A stretch of DNA of 36,195 nucleotides from Methanosarcina spelaei (GCF_002287235.1 NZ_LMVP01000257.1:1-36195), one strand, 5' to 3'; shown: positions 25,062 to 33,965, counted from the first letter of the stretch. Numbers and translations are program-made. Notes: a model not told the origin generated them from the letters alone.

Positions 25062-25142
25062 TCCAAAAATTCCAGAGTCAAAAAGATCGATTCTAAAAAT
25101 CTCAATTGCAAAAAAATCCCAAATTGCAAAAATGTCAATTCC

Positions 25143-25214
25143 AAAAACGTCAATTTCAAAACGTCAATTCCAAAACGTCAATTCCAAAACGTCAATTCCA
25201 AAACGTCAATTCCA
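25143..25214. repeat. 14-bp tandem repeat between uvrC and uvrB
   Basis: Unit AAAACGTCAATTCC, about five copies, the last four nearly identical; looser A-rich relatives extend back to the uvrC stop. It fills most of the 263-bp gap between uvrC and uvrB. The short frame running through it is a product of the repeat and not a gene. Confidence 0.85.
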
Positions 25215-25324
25215 AAAATCCCATATTCCTGAAAATTGTTGACTCCTGAAAATCATTAATTGGTTACTGATACTGTTGATATATGTCCATCTTTAAATCT
25301 CCATAATTTTAAGGTCTTGATTCT

Positions 25325-27337
25325 ATGAATTCTTCTGATCAAACATCACAGCCATCGTCTCAAAAAGTATTTGAAACACTACGAGATTCCCGATACTGGA
25401 ACAGCCCTCAGTTCAAGCTGGTTTCCGATTTCGAACCCAAGGGTTCCCAGCCGCAGGCAATCGAAAAACTTGTGGAGGGGCTCAAAAAAGGGGAGCAACA
25501 CCAGACCCTGCTTGGGGTAACAGGGTCAGGAAAAACCTATACTGTTGCAAACGTTATAAACCAGATCAAAAAACCGACCCTTGTTATTGCTCATAATAAA
25601 ACCCTTGCCGCCCAACTTTATAATGAGTTCATGGAGTTCTTCCCTGAAAACAGGGTAGAGTATTTTGTTTCTTATTACGATTATTATCAGCCAGAGTCCT
25701 ATCTTCCTACCAAGGACCAGTATATTGAAAAGGATGCCCAGATTAACCCGAAAATCGAGCAGATGCGTCTTGCTGCTACTGCTTCCCTGATGTCTCGCCA
25801 TGATGTTATTGTAGTTGCATCCGTGTCCTGCATCTACGGTCTTGGCAATCCTGAAAATTTCCAGAAAATGGGGTTTGAATTAAAGGTGGGAGATAAGGTT
25901 CAGAGAAAAGAGATCCTGCAAAAACTTGTTGAAATCCTGTTCGAGCGGAATGATCTTGAGCTCATGCCAGGACGCTTCAGGGTAAAAGGGGACACAATTG
26001 ACATTATTCCCGGATATTTTGATAATATTATCCGGATTGAACTATTCGGAGACGAGATAGACAGGATTTCCGAGGTGGACAAACAGGCCGGACAGAGAAC
26101 AGAAGACATGGATTATTTCTTTGTTTATCCTGCCAGGCACTATGTAATTCCTGAGGAAGAGCAGAAAAGTGCAATCCAGTCCATTTTCAAAGAGCTCGAA
26201 GAACACCTTCCTGAGCTTGGGCTTCTTGAATCTCACAGGTTGAAGCAGCGCACGCTTTATGATATGGAAATGATTCAGGAAACCGGTAGCTGTAAAGGTA
26301 TTGAAAATTATTCGCGGCACTTTGACCACAGACAACCAGGAGAACAGCCCTTCTGCCTGCTTGACTATTTCCCTGAGGATTTTCTGCTTGTCATTGATGA
26401 GAGCCACCAGACTATCCCGCAGCTTCACGGCATGTACAATGGGGACCGCTCAAGAAAGAAGAGCCTTGTAGATTATGGGTTCAGGCTTCCGAGTGCCTAC
26501 GATAACAGGCCTCTGAAGTTCGATGAATTCGAGAAATACATGAAAAACGTGATTTTTGTTTCGGCAACTCCGGCAGACTATGAACGCGAGCATTCAGCCC
26601 AGATTGTGGAACAGATCATCCGCCCTACAGGGCTTGTTGACCCTGAGATTGAAATTCGTCCCCTCGAAGGACAGGTCAGGGATGTTATGCAGGAGATCAG
26701 GAAAATTGTGGAAAGGGGAGACCGCGCCCTTGTGACTACCCTGACAAAGAAGCTTGCGGAAGAACTTACCGAATACCTTGCCAGAAACGAAATCAAAGCT
26801 CGCTACCTGCATTCGGACATTAAAACCATAGAACGGACCGAAATAATTCGCGAACTTCGCCTTGGAAAATTCGATGTCCTTGTAGGGATTAACCTGCTCA
26901 GGGAAGGTCTCGATATTCCGGAAGTAGGTTTCATTGGCATCCTGGATGCGGATAAGGAAGGTTTCCTGAGAAACTCAAAAAGCCTGATTCAGATCATAGG
27001 CCGTGCTGCACGGAACGCCAGCTCGAAGGTTGTCCTGTATGCCGACAATATGACCGATTCCATCAAAAGTGCCGTTAATGAGACAGAGCGCCGCCGCTCC
27101 ATGCAGATTGCCTATAATACGGAACACGGAATCGTTCCGACAACTATCAGGAAACCCATTAGAGAAAAAGTCGTGGATATCACCGACACCAAACACATCC
27201 CTAAAACCGATATTCCCAATATGATTATCGAACTGGAAACCGAAATGAGGGAAGCTGCCGACAGGCTGGACTTCGAACGGGCAATCCAGGTAAGGGAAAT
27301 GATGAAGAAGCTGGAAAAAGAGATAAAAGTAGTCTGA
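25325..27337 (+). CDS. uvrB: Excinuclease ABC subunit B
   Basis: UvrB is the DNA-damage-verifying helicase-like subunit that is loaded by UvrA and recruits UvrC. The 670-residue protein is of normal length. It has Walker A GVTGSGKT from residue 64, the beta-hairpin region with Tyr residues (YFVSYYDYYQPESYLP) that clamps the strand, the Walker B/DExH-like motif IDESH (Asp358), and helicase motifs V and VI (GINLLREGLDIPEV and QIIGRAARN). It ends with a UVR domain (about 634-668, LDFERAIQVREMMKKLEKE) that binds UvrC. The gene follows uvrC after a 263-bp gap holding a tandem repeat, so it may have its own promoter (no clear box). A weak AAGGT lies 9-13 nt before the start. Confidence 0.98.
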   Translation: MNSSDQTSQPSSQKVFETLRDSRYWNSPQFKLVSDFEPKGSQPQAIEKLVEGLKKGEQHQTLLGVTGSGKTYTVANVINQIKKPTLVIAHNKTLAAQLYNEFMEFFPENRVEYFVSYYDYYQPESYLPTKDQYIEKDAQINPKIEQMRLAATASLMSRHDVIVVASVSCIYGLGNPENFQKMGFELKVGDKVQRKEILQKLVEILFERNDLELMPGRFRVKGDTIDIIPGYFDNIIRIELFGDEIDRISEVDKQAGQRTEDMDYFFVYPARHYVIPEEEQKSAIQSIFKELEEHLPELGLLESHRLKQRTLYDMEMIQETGSCKGIENYSRHFDHRQPGEQPFCLLDYFPEDFLLVIDESHQTIPQLHGMYNGDRSRKKSLVDYGFRLPSAYDNRPLKFDEFEKYMKNVIFVSATPADYEREHSAQIVEQIIRPTGLVDPEIEIRPLEGQVRDVMQEIRKIVERGDRALVTTLTKKLAEELTEYLARNEIKARYLHSDIKTIERTEIIRELRLGKFDVLVGINLLREGLDIPEVGFIGILDADKEGFLRNSKSLIQIIGRAARNASSKVVLYADNMTDSIKSAVNETERRRSMQIAYNTEHGIVPTTIRKPIREKVVDITDTKHIPKTDIPNMIIELETEMREAADRLDFERAIQVREMMKKLEKEIKVV

Positions 27338-27532
27338 GAGGAGAGTGACTTGAGGGGAAAAATAGCTTAAAAGGAAAGTAGATTGAGGGGATTTTACTAA
27401 ATGTTGCATCGAAAGTAAAAACAGATTTTGCACAAAAATTGCTCAAGTCATTAGAGTTTAGTTAAGCCATCCAATGGCAGCTAAGCAGTTTCTGGTCTGG
27501 TATACGAAGTGGCAGCGTAAACCGTTATTATT

Positions 27533-28300
27533 TTACATCTTTTTCCCAATATAAAATACATATCCATAGTACTGTTTGTATTTTGAATACAAGTCTGCCT
27601 CACGCCTCATAAATGCAATCATATCCTCAACGGTTTTATTTCCCGCATGTTTTTTCAAGAATTCCTCTTGCCTTGCTTTTTGCGGAATAAAATAATTGTC
27701 TATCCAACAATTTTCAGGTAGCGTAAATGCGGCAACAGGAATATAACCTGTTTTTTGCATGATGGAAATATTATGCCCTATTGTGCCAATTTCAGGAACT
27801 GCGTCCAACCACCACTTCTCAATTTCAGTGGGGCGTTTATCGGTAAACCATGACTCATATGTTACGGCAATATAACCATCTTTTTTGAGGAAGCTTTTCC
27901 AGTGATTCAAGCCTTTTTCAAAACCTATATTGGCAATAGCCCCCTCAGACCATATAAGATCAAATTCGTCATTCTGAAACGGCAAATTATCCATTGAACC
28001 GACAATGCCTTTTACCCTGTTCTGCAAACCAAGTTTTCCGGCTGTTGCATTAAGTTTATCAATCGAGCCGGCGTAAAGGTCGAGGGCGGTGATGGTTGCT
28101 TCTGTATTTTGTGCCAGAACTATTGTTTGAAAGCCTGTGCCGCAGCCTAAATCGGCAATTTTTGTTTTGTTTGAAAGATTTCCGATAAAACTTAATGCCC
28201 TGATGGTTTCTTCGGGGCTGCCGGGTCCCTGCCGTTCAAGCTCTGTGAAAAATTCATTGATGAGGTCAAAATCAAATTCGTGGATTGTTATTTCTTCCAT
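27533..28300 (-). CDS. Class I SAM-dependent methyltransferase
   Basis: A 255-residue protein with a complete Rossmann methyltransferase core: motif [13 protein letters not shown] near residue 45, an acidic motif II ([12 protein letters not shown]), motif III region GSMDNLPF and motif [12 protein letters not shown]. The C-terminal half has aromatic and charged residues ([13 protein letters not shown]) and probably fixes the substrate. The family is of the UbiE/small-molecule type; the substrate is unknown. The start at 28300 was chosen over an ATG two codons earlier (28306) because AAGGAG ends 7 nt before the later ATG but only 1 nt before the earlier one. It converges with uvrB and stands alone on the minus strand. 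Confidence 0.8.
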   Translation of the reverse strand: MEEITIHEFDFDLINEFFTELERQGPGSPEETIRALSFIGNLSNKTKIADLGCGTGFQTIVLAQNTEATITALDLYAGSIDKLNATAGKLGLQNRVKGIVGSMDNLPFQNDEFDLIWSEGAIANIGFEKGLNHWKSFLKKDGYIAVTYESWFTDKRPTEIEKWWLDAVPEIGTIGHNISIMQKTGYIPVAAFTLPENCWIDNYFIPQKARQEEFLKKHAGNKTVEDMIAFMRREADLYSKYKQYYGYVFYIGKKM

Positions 28301-28306
28301 TGTCAT

Positions 28307-29226
28307 GCTCCTTATCTTCTAATCATACCTTTGGCTTTTTCTGCCTTAAAGATTTTTGCTAATTTTTTACGATTTTATTTGACAGATGATTCTCTTTCTC
28401 TTGATGGTTATTTTTATGATTTTTGACCAAATTCTTGGTATAAAATTCGACAGATAGCATGAATCTCAGATAAAATATAGACATTATCTAAAAAAGTCAG
28501 GTGCCAAAAGTGATAAAATATGGCTAAAATCTCTATAAATTTACCTTATAGTGATTGTGAAGCTGGAAAATCAGAGTTAATTTTACAAAATTTATGAACA
28601 CTGTCAATTGATTATTGACAAAAAAATTGAAGCTTGTCAGTAAATTTATTTTATACCGTCAAACTAAGGTTTTATAGGATTATATGATAAATTACCAATA
28701 GAAAGTACTTTTTCAAGTCATAGTGCTTTTATGCTAAAAAATGGGATTATTCTCCGGTTTTCTATTGAATATTTAGTAGATGGTTAGATGAAGGGCTGCA
28801 GTAAGAAAATCATATTTCTGCAATTCAATATATTATTTTTGCCTTTGTGCGCTAATTTTCCGGGAATGAAGTGGATTAACTTTCCTAATTGTGATGATTC
28901 ACACTAATTTTGGATTAAAACCGGATTTTTTGCACCACAACTTCAAAAATATATATTAACATAAATTTAGAAAGATAAATAACAAATTATTAATATTCAT
29001 ATTTTAATACAATATAGGAAGTTACTTTTTAAAAATACTGGGACAAAATACCCTGGAGTTCTGGCAGTATGCCGATTTTCTGTAAAATCATACATTTAAA
29101 AAGTTAATGAGTCAAAATTCTATATCGTAAATTTATTTCCATCGCCGTGTACGAAAATTTAATTTAAAATTTACAGCAAATTCGTGATACTGTCAAACTT
29201 TATAAGATTGAACTATAAATTCGGGA
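28307..29226. other. AT-rich gap with one palindrome
   Basis: About 900 bases without a gene or RNA that I can recognise. One perfect inverted repeat, TGTCAAT/ATTGACA (28602-28608 and 28614-28620), could be a protein-binding site. The stretch before 29227 contains TATA-like runs (for example 28950-28990) that may serve the lectin-like gene. Confidence 0.4.
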
Positions 29227-29919
29227 ATGTATAGGATGAAAGGACAAATCAAAAACACATTGGTTATTTTGCTTGCAATCTTATTTGCATTGACACTATC
29301 AGGTGCAATAGCAGGTGCTGATCCTGTTTCAACTGCTGACGACGTTGCGCCACAAAATTTTTCTCCAGTCTGGAGCAAGTGGGAAGATCTGGGTGGCGAA
29401 CTTACTGACGGTGTAGCTGTCTCTTCCTGGGCACCCGGTCGGTTGGACTGTTTCTCAGTTGGAACTGATCGGACACTGCAGCATAAATCGTTTGATGGCT
29501 CCTGGCATGACTGGGAAGATCTGGGCGGTGAACTGTACTCTGCCCCTGCAGCCGTTTCGTCCGATTCACGTCGTATCGATGTTTTCGCTTTAGGTAAAGA
29601 CAAATCTATGCAGCATAAGTCATTTAATGACACCTGGTATGACTGGGAAAGTCTAGGTGGAGAATTTACTGACGGTGTAGCTACCTCCTCCTGGGCACCT
29701 TATCGGTTGGATTGTTTCGCAGTTGGAGGGGATTATAATGCACTGAAGCATAAATGGTATGACGGTTCCTGGCATGAATGGATCTGTAGAGGCGGAGAAT
29801 TGTATTCTGCTCCTGCAGCCGTCTCGTGGGAGTCACAACGTATCGATATTTTCGCTATAGGTGAAAATAAAACTATGCAGCATAAGTGGTATCATCTGCA
29901 ACTCAATCAATCGAATTAA
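29227..29919 (+). CDS. Secreted PLL/DUF346-type lectin-like beta-propeller repeat protein
   Basis: A 230-residue protein with a signal peptide (residues 1-32, TLVILLAILFALTLSGAIAG). The mature part has four repeats of about 48 residues around W-x-x-WEDLGGEL. They alternate in two types: A (TDGVAVSSWAPGRLDCFSVG) and B (YSAPAAVSSDSRRIDVFALG), giving ABAB. This is the pattern of the PLL/DUF346 beta-propeller family, whose studied members bind fucose or related sugars with seven blades. Four repeats are too few for a closed seven-bladed ring, so the protein may pair with itself, or be cut short. The stop lies 7 bp before a transposon-like end at 29926, which supports possible truncation. The protein should be outside the cell. 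An alternative start is the ATG at 29236. Confidence 0.75.
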   Translation: MYRMKGQIKNTLVILLAILFALTLSGAIAGADPVSTADDVAPQNFSPVWSKWEDLGGELTDGVAVSSWAPGRLDCFSVGTDRTLQHKSFDGSWHDWEDLGGELYSAPAAVSSDSRRIDVFALGKDKSMQHKSFNDTWYDWESLGGEFTDGVATSSWAPYRLDCFAVGGDYNALKHKWYDGSWHEWICRGGELYSAPAAVSWESQRIDIFAIGENKTMQHKWYHLQLNQSN

Positions 29920-29925
29920 TTATAG

Positions 29926-30153
29926 TAACTATTCAGCTATCCAAACGTATTAGTTACAGTAACTATTCAGCCTATCCAAACATGTCTATGGATATTGATT
30001 TTAGTGAAAGCGAGGAATCCAAGAAATAACCTGCGGAAAAGGAAGAAATGCAGTCAATTGCCAACAAATTAAGAAAATCAATTTACAGAAATTTGTTGAT
30101 TGAATTTTAATAAAGATGGTTATAGATTCTGTTTCACATAGGCTGAATAGTTA
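29926..30153. mobile_element. MITE-like relic with 16-bp inverted ends
   Basis: The sequence TAACTATTCAGCCTAT (29960-29975) is repeated exactly in inverted form (30138-30153). A further direct copy of the left end, with one base missing, lies at about 29926-29949. The interior carries one reading frame of about 40 codons with a single stop (starting MDIDFSESEESKK, ending YRNLLIEF), which may be the joined start and end of a transposase. This fits a deletion derivative of an insertion sequence with a duplicated left end. Confidence 0.55.
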
Positions 30154-30201
30154 TATTATATATTTCATTATGATTCTAATATCCAAATTTGATATCTAAA
30201 A

Positions 30202-30269
30202 TCAACTGAATATAATACTCAACTGAATATAATACTCAACTGAATATAATACTCAACTGAATATAATAT
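30202..30269. repeat. 17-bp tandem repeat, four copies
   Basis: Unit TCAACTGAATATAATAC, four copies in a row, the last differing at the end. It is noncoding and has no spacers. Confidence 0.9.
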
Positions 30270-30809
30270 GAGCACTTAGTTTTATTTACCAGAGTAAATA
30301 TGTTATAATGCTCAAATGAACAGGGTTTACAGGTAGATAGCTCTTAATCAGGTCAATTAGACTATTCTTATTGTTTTGTAAATGGGGGATTCCTGAGACT
30401 CTTCAAGAAGCATGAGTTCCTGCCTGGACTGCGAATTATTGACTGAGTAAATAATGCATTTTCCTTTTTTACGATAAATCTGTGACAACAAAACCTTATC
30501 GGAAAGACTGGATATACGGTTTTCAAGCCCACTATCAGCAGTAAATTTTCAGATTTCATGATTTCCGGCTATTGATTTTCAATTTATAATGGATTTATTG
30601 AGCTTTTATGCAGGTAGTAAAAGAACTGTATGGTACATTTAGGGGCCAAAAACTATATTATACAATTTTCGCTAGTGCCACTTAGTTTTTGGAAAAGGTG
30701 CTGCTCATGTTCAGGGTCCGAGTTCGGATTAGTTCTCTTAACGAGAATTATTTTGTTCCCGTTCCCAGATTTTTTCTGATGAAATATTATCAACTCCACT
30801 CAAATCTGG
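30270..30809. other. Gap without a supported gene
   Basis: Short open stretches exist on both strands but none has a convincing start or family. On the plus strand the translation around 30370-30560 hints at a decayed gene (pieces such as GFLRLFKKHEFLPGL) with several stops; it might be a transposase remnant, but I cannot assign it. Confidence 0.3.
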
Positions 30810-31253
30810 TTAACCATCAAAATTATGGACGACTATTTTTAAAAGCTCTAAAAACAGTTTTTTCTGTTCCGCTGTCATTCCTTGTACAATTCTATTCTCT
30901 GTCTCACTAAAAACCGAATTAAACGTAGCGATCAACTCTCTCCCTTTTAAGGTAAGAGATAATTCTTTAGCTCTATCATCAGATGCACTCCTTATTCTCT
31001 CAATAAATCCTTTTTTTTCAAGTCCACGCAATAAGTTTGAAACTGAAGCGCCAGTAATACCCATATACGACTCAATATCTTTTTGATAAACAGTAATTCC
31101 TTCTTCTTGTTTTTCACCAATAAAACCAACAACTCTTGCTTGTTGATTAGTTATATCATACTGCGTCAGGTTACTATCGACCTGCATCATAATTTTATAA
31201 ACTGAATTTCTTAAATAAAAATGATAAGGATATTTATGATCATCTGTTGTCAT
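30810..31253 (-). CDS. MarR-family transcriptional regulator
   Basis: A 147-residue protein with the MarR winged-helix layout: N-terminal dimer helix (YPYHFYLRNSVYKIM), DNA-recognition helix region (YQKDIESYMGITGASVSNLL), the wing with the typical DDRAKELSLTLKG segment, and a C-terminal dimer helix. MarR proteins are dimers that repress a nearby gene until a small ligand binds. The start at 31253 was chosen over a longer frame (31286) because GGAGGT lies 6 nt before it. It is encoded 57 bp after the MFS pump on the same strand, so the two form an operon and the regulator probably controls itself as well as the pump. The likely operator is the repeat array before the pump gene. Confidence 0.85.
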   Translation of the reverse strand: MTTDDHKYPYHFYLRNSVYKIMMQVDSNLTQYDITNQQARVVGFIGEKQEEGITVYQKDIESYMGITGASVSNLLRGLEKKGFIERIRSASDDRAKELSLTLKGRELIATFNSVFSETENRIVQGMTAEQKKLFLELLKIVVHNFDG

Positions 31254-31309
31254 TTCTAACCTCCATAATGAAAAATCTATGGTCATGTTTTGTTAATAAG
31301 TGTTTTTCG

Positions 31310-32704
31310 TTAATGTTGTGCTTCACCTCTTTTTTGAGGGAGAAAACGTACAATTGCGAAACATGCTGCCATCGCCACAATAATTAATATCAAACTTAGC
31401 AGCATCGAATAAACAAATCCTTCCGACTTGGTTGATAAAAAAAATACAGAAGTTACAGCTGCAATTCCTATACCTCCCGATAATTGCTGGACAGCACTCA
31501 AAGAACCGCTGGCGCTACCAGCTTCATCTGGAGAAATATCGCCAATGGCGAAATCAAATAATGTTCCAATACAAAAGCCCATACCAAATCCAATTATAAA
31601 GATTGATGGAAAAAGGCTCCATAGAGTAATCGTAACTGCTTGATTAACTAAAACGTAGAAGAGAAACAACCCCACAGCTGTTGTAAAAAGCCCAATCGAA
31701 ATGACTTCTCTTCCTAACTTATTGATAAGCTTAGGCACTATTATTGATGATATGATCACTCCAATTGCTAAAGGGCTCATTTCAAGAGAAGCTTCAAATG
31801 GAGATGCTCCCAAGCCTAATTGTAGGAAAATAGAAATTATATAATTAAGACCGCTTACAACAGCAAAATATACTAAACCAAGAGTAAGCCCGGCTGTGAA
31901 ACCTCGATTTTTTAATAACGAAGGTTTGATTAAGGGATGTGTTTCCGTCGTTTGTCGCCAAGCAAAAAGACAAAGGAATAATGCGCCCATTCCAATCGAA
32001 AACAGGGAAATTGCACTCCAACCATTATTCGAACCCTCAATTAATCCATACAGTAAAAAGAACATCAAACCTCCGAGAAATCCTGATCCAAGAAAATCTA
32101 AATTAATGGAACGATCTCCGTTATTCTTTGGAAGAACTTGGTATGCGATGATAAAACCTATAACTCCGAGAAAAACATTAATCAGAAATATTGAACGCCA
32201 GCCTGTATGTAAAATATCTGCTTTAATCAAGAAACCAGCAAAAATTGGACCAAGCACTATAGATATACTTATAACAGGTCCAAAAAAAGCGAAAGCTTTA
32301 GTAAGCATGTCACGTGGAAAATTTTCAACCATTATTGCCATACCTTGAGGGATCATCATCGCTCCAAATGCTCCCTGAGCAAGTCTGGAAATGATGATCA
32401 TCATTGGATTAATAGAAAGACCACAACTCAAAGAAGAAACTGTGAAACCTGCCATGCCTATTAAGAAAAGTTTCCGCTGTCCATACTTGTCACCCAACCG
32501 TCCTCCGATAATTAAAAATACTCCCATTGCGAGCGCGTAGGCTGCTCCTAGCCATTGCATTAGCATTTGGCCGCCATGTAGTGTTTGTGAGATTGAAGGG
32601 GCCGCGATATTAGTCACCGTTGAATCTAACATATCCATAACATCAGCAACCAATATAACAGCAAGAATTATCCAAAGTATTTTATTTCCATTGTTTTTAT
32701 CCAT
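31310..32704 (-). CDS. MFS multidrug efflux transporter, DHA2 (EmrB/QacA) family
   Basis: A 464-residue protein with about 14 hydrophobic helices, as in the DHA2 drug:proton antiporter family. It carries MFS motif A (GGRLGDKYGQRK) between helices 2 and 3, and an antiporter motif C-like segment (ISIVLGPIFAGF) in helix 5. The first helix has the family segment DMLDSTVTNIAAPSI, with an acidic residue (Asp) typical of DHA2 pumps. These use the proton gradient to expel lipophilic compounds. The start has AGGTGA 7 nt upstream. A MarR regulator follows in the same operon. A regular TTAG/CTAA array overlaps the promoter. Such pumps are typical of Firmicutes and this one may be acquired; the substrate is unknown. 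Confidence 0.9.
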   Translation of the reverse strand: MDKNNGNKILWIILAVILVADVMDMLDSTVTNIAAPSISQTLHGGQMLMQWLGAAYALAMGVFLIIGGRLGDKYGQRKLFLIGMAGFTVSSLSCGLSINPMMIIISRLAQGAFGAMMIPQGMAIMVENFPRDMLTKAFAFFGPVISISIVLGPIFAGFLIKADILHTGWRSIFLINVFLGVIGFIIAYQVLPKNNGDRSINLDFLGSGFLGGLMFFLLYGLIEGSNNGWSAISLFSIGMGALFLCLFAWRQTTETHPLIKPSLLKNRGFTAGLTLGLVYFAVVSGLNYIISIFLQLGLGASPFEASLEMSPLAIGVIISSIIVPKLINKLGREVISIGLFTTAVGLFLFYVLVNQAVTITLWSLFPSIFIIGFGMGFCIGTLFDFAIGDISPDEAGSASGSLSAVQQLSGGIGIAAVTSVFFLSTKSEGFVYSMLLSLILIIVAMAACFAIVRFLPQKRGEAQH

Positions 32705-32706
32705 TG

Positions 32707-32748
32707 TTAGTCACCTAATAGTTAGGTATCTAACATTTAGATATTTAA
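32707..32748 (-). promoter_or_regulatory. Operator-like TTAG/CTAA array over the MFS-MarR promoter
   Basis: Half-sites TTAG (32707), CTAA (32715), TTAG (32722), CTAA (32730), TTAG (32737) and a degenerate TTAA (32745) alternate at spacings of 8, 7, 8, 7 and 8 bp. Each neighbouring pair forms an inverted repeat, for example GTTAGGTATCTAAC at 32721-32734. The array lies between the start codon and a TATA-like TATTAAATA (about 32743-32751), so bound protein would block transcription. The MarR protein of the same operon is the natural candidate to bind it. Confidence 0.6.
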
Positions 32749-33083
32749 TATTTCCGATCGCTAGATGTTTTTATATATCCTACCAAAAATGTGTATTAAG
32801 AAATCCAAAGGTAATCATATTACATCTGACTCAGGAAAAGCCTTGGCTCAGAGGAATACAGAGCCAACATACGAGGCTATTTTGAGAGGTACAGGTTTCC
32901 ACGGTAGACTTTTCGTGATTATTAATTCTACACTTTTGTTTCCAGTCCAATTATATTATTCCTTTTTAACTCTCTTCTATCAACTTATCCAAAGTTTCTT
33001 GATTGCGTTTTTCAACCAATATTACATAAAGGTGCCGCAGTATTAATGAGTTTGATTAAAAATTAGCAATGTGAAGTGATAAA
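32749..33083. other. Gap between the efflux operon and the gene relics
   Basis: It holds open frames on the plus strand (for example from 32765), but none has a ribosome binding site or a family I can name. It is probably noncoding or further decayed DNA linked to the relics at 33084-33745. Confidence 0.3.
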
Positions 33084-33489
33084 ATGGAACAAAAATACAG
33101 TCCGGTTGAAAACTATTTTGCAAAGAAGAAGAAATTCTTTGGTGATGGCGATAGTAATGCTAAAAAGGCTTTTTTCCTGCTTGAAGGTATTGCAATAAGG
33201 TCATGACAAGTGCAGAGAAATATTATGCTGAAAAAGGTGAGGACAATAGTCTTCAGGATAAGGTGAGTAGATTGTTCACACAAAGAATGACATACAGGAT
33301 CTATATCCTGGTTTCAAATGCCTGTGACGAAATGGCAGTAAATGCAATGTGCAACTGTTTAGGGACGAAGGGGTAGAGCACAAACAACTAATGGTTCAGT
33401 CTGATTACTACCTGCAAAATGATAAAAAAGTTAAAATGCCAGTAGAAGACGTAAACACTGCATTTTCACTGGGCTTATGGCAAAAATAG
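33084..33489 (+). pseudogene. Decayed C-terminal fragment of a Cas8b/Csh1 (TM1802)-like CRISPR protein
   Basis: Three plus-strand frames together give one continuous protein-like sequence broken by two frameshifts. Frame one (33084-33203) reads VENYFAKKKKFFGDGDSNAK, then KAFFLLEG. Frame two continues with SAEKYYAEKGEDNSLQDKVS, then RLFTQRMTYR. Frame three gives GVEHKQLMVQSDYYLQ, then VEDVNTAFSLGLWQK and a stop at 33487-33489. The order of a short helix, an AFFLLG-like hydrophobic motif, a charged middle and a closing ...AFSLGLW resembles the C-terminal part of Cas8b/Csh1-type proteins of type I-B CRISPR systems. This family match is from memory of the pattern and is tentative. No CRISPR array or other cas gene lies nearby. 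Its last base abuts the next relic. Confidence 0.4.
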
Positions 33490-33745
33490 GGGTAATGATC
33501 AGCAGCATTTTGTTTTGATGGGCAGTCATGATGCTCCCCATTCCATTACCAGTGCCGGCGGATGTATATAAATTCACAAGTAAGGGTTTGTTTATCGCCT
33601 GCGAGAACCTATCGGCCATCGCGACAACCGATGCTTCCTGCAGGCCAATTACATATCAAATATTTTTCTGAATATACGTTGGAAACGGCTGTTCAGTAGA
33701 TCCTAGGTTTCCGAAAATAAGTCACCTTAGTTCTCCCAGTGACAA
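33490..33745 (-). pseudogene. N-terminal fragment of a benzoylformate-decarboxylase-like ThDP enzyme
   Basis: Read on the minus strand, the translation gives LGELR, a stop, LIFGNLGSTEQPFPTYIQKN, a stop (33656-33658), then YVIGLQEASVVAMADRFSQ and LVNLYTSAGTGNGMGSIMTA up to HQNKMLLIIT, where similarity ends at about 33491. This follows the N-terminal domain of benzoylformate decarboxylase-type thiamine diphosphate enzymes (FGNPGSTE, LQEA, the catalytic-site Gly-rich stretch AGTGNAMG). Both stops could be CGA to TGA changes of Arg codons. All later domains are missing. The cut end lies within 2 bp of the end of the Cas8b-like relic. It is a dead remnant. Confidence 0.75.
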
Positions 33746-33783
33746 GGGTCCCTACTTGATTCCGAGCGAGACGTCATGAGACG

Positions 33784-33918
33784 TCATAATAGTGTTGTAG
33801 CCCCTGTGTAGTGGCTAAAAATTGCACCTTTGCAGGGACCGAGGAAACGCTTGCAGCATTTGGCGAGATTGTCTGGAACAATTCCATCACAAAACGGTTT
33901 TGTGGCTGTGATAGTCAT
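33784..33918 (-). CDS. Possible 44-residue Cys-rich small protein
   Basis: A short frame, MTITATKPFCDGIVPDNLAK followed by CCKRFLGPCKG, with four cysteines. An AGGAAGGT site lies 6 nt before its ATG, and it begins 48 nt after the hydrolase stop on the same strand. It may be a small protein made with the hydrolase, or a tail of decayed sequence. The site has a direct repeat GAGACGTCAT (twice, about 33769-33788) at its end. I do not recognise a family. Confidence 0.3.
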   Translation of the reverse strand: MTITATKPFCDGIVPDNLAKCCKRFLGPCKGAIFSHYTGATTLL

Positions 33919-33965
33919 TTTTTTACCTTCCTTTACTTTTCCAGAGCCAGAATATTGCTTTTTTA

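Noticed and set aside
25054-25242. 62-codon frame at the end of uvrC
   Set aside because: It overlaps uvrC and then runs through the 14-bp tandem repeat; composition is that of the repeat.
30368-30559. Minus-strand 63-codon ORF
   Set aside because: No ribosome binding site, no family, and the opposite strand hints at a decayed gene with several stops, which I could not assign either.
32765-33046. 93-codon plus-strand ORF after the efflux operon promoter
   Set aside because: No ribosome binding site or recognisable domain; the first codons lie just beyond the promoter region of the pump on the opposite strand.
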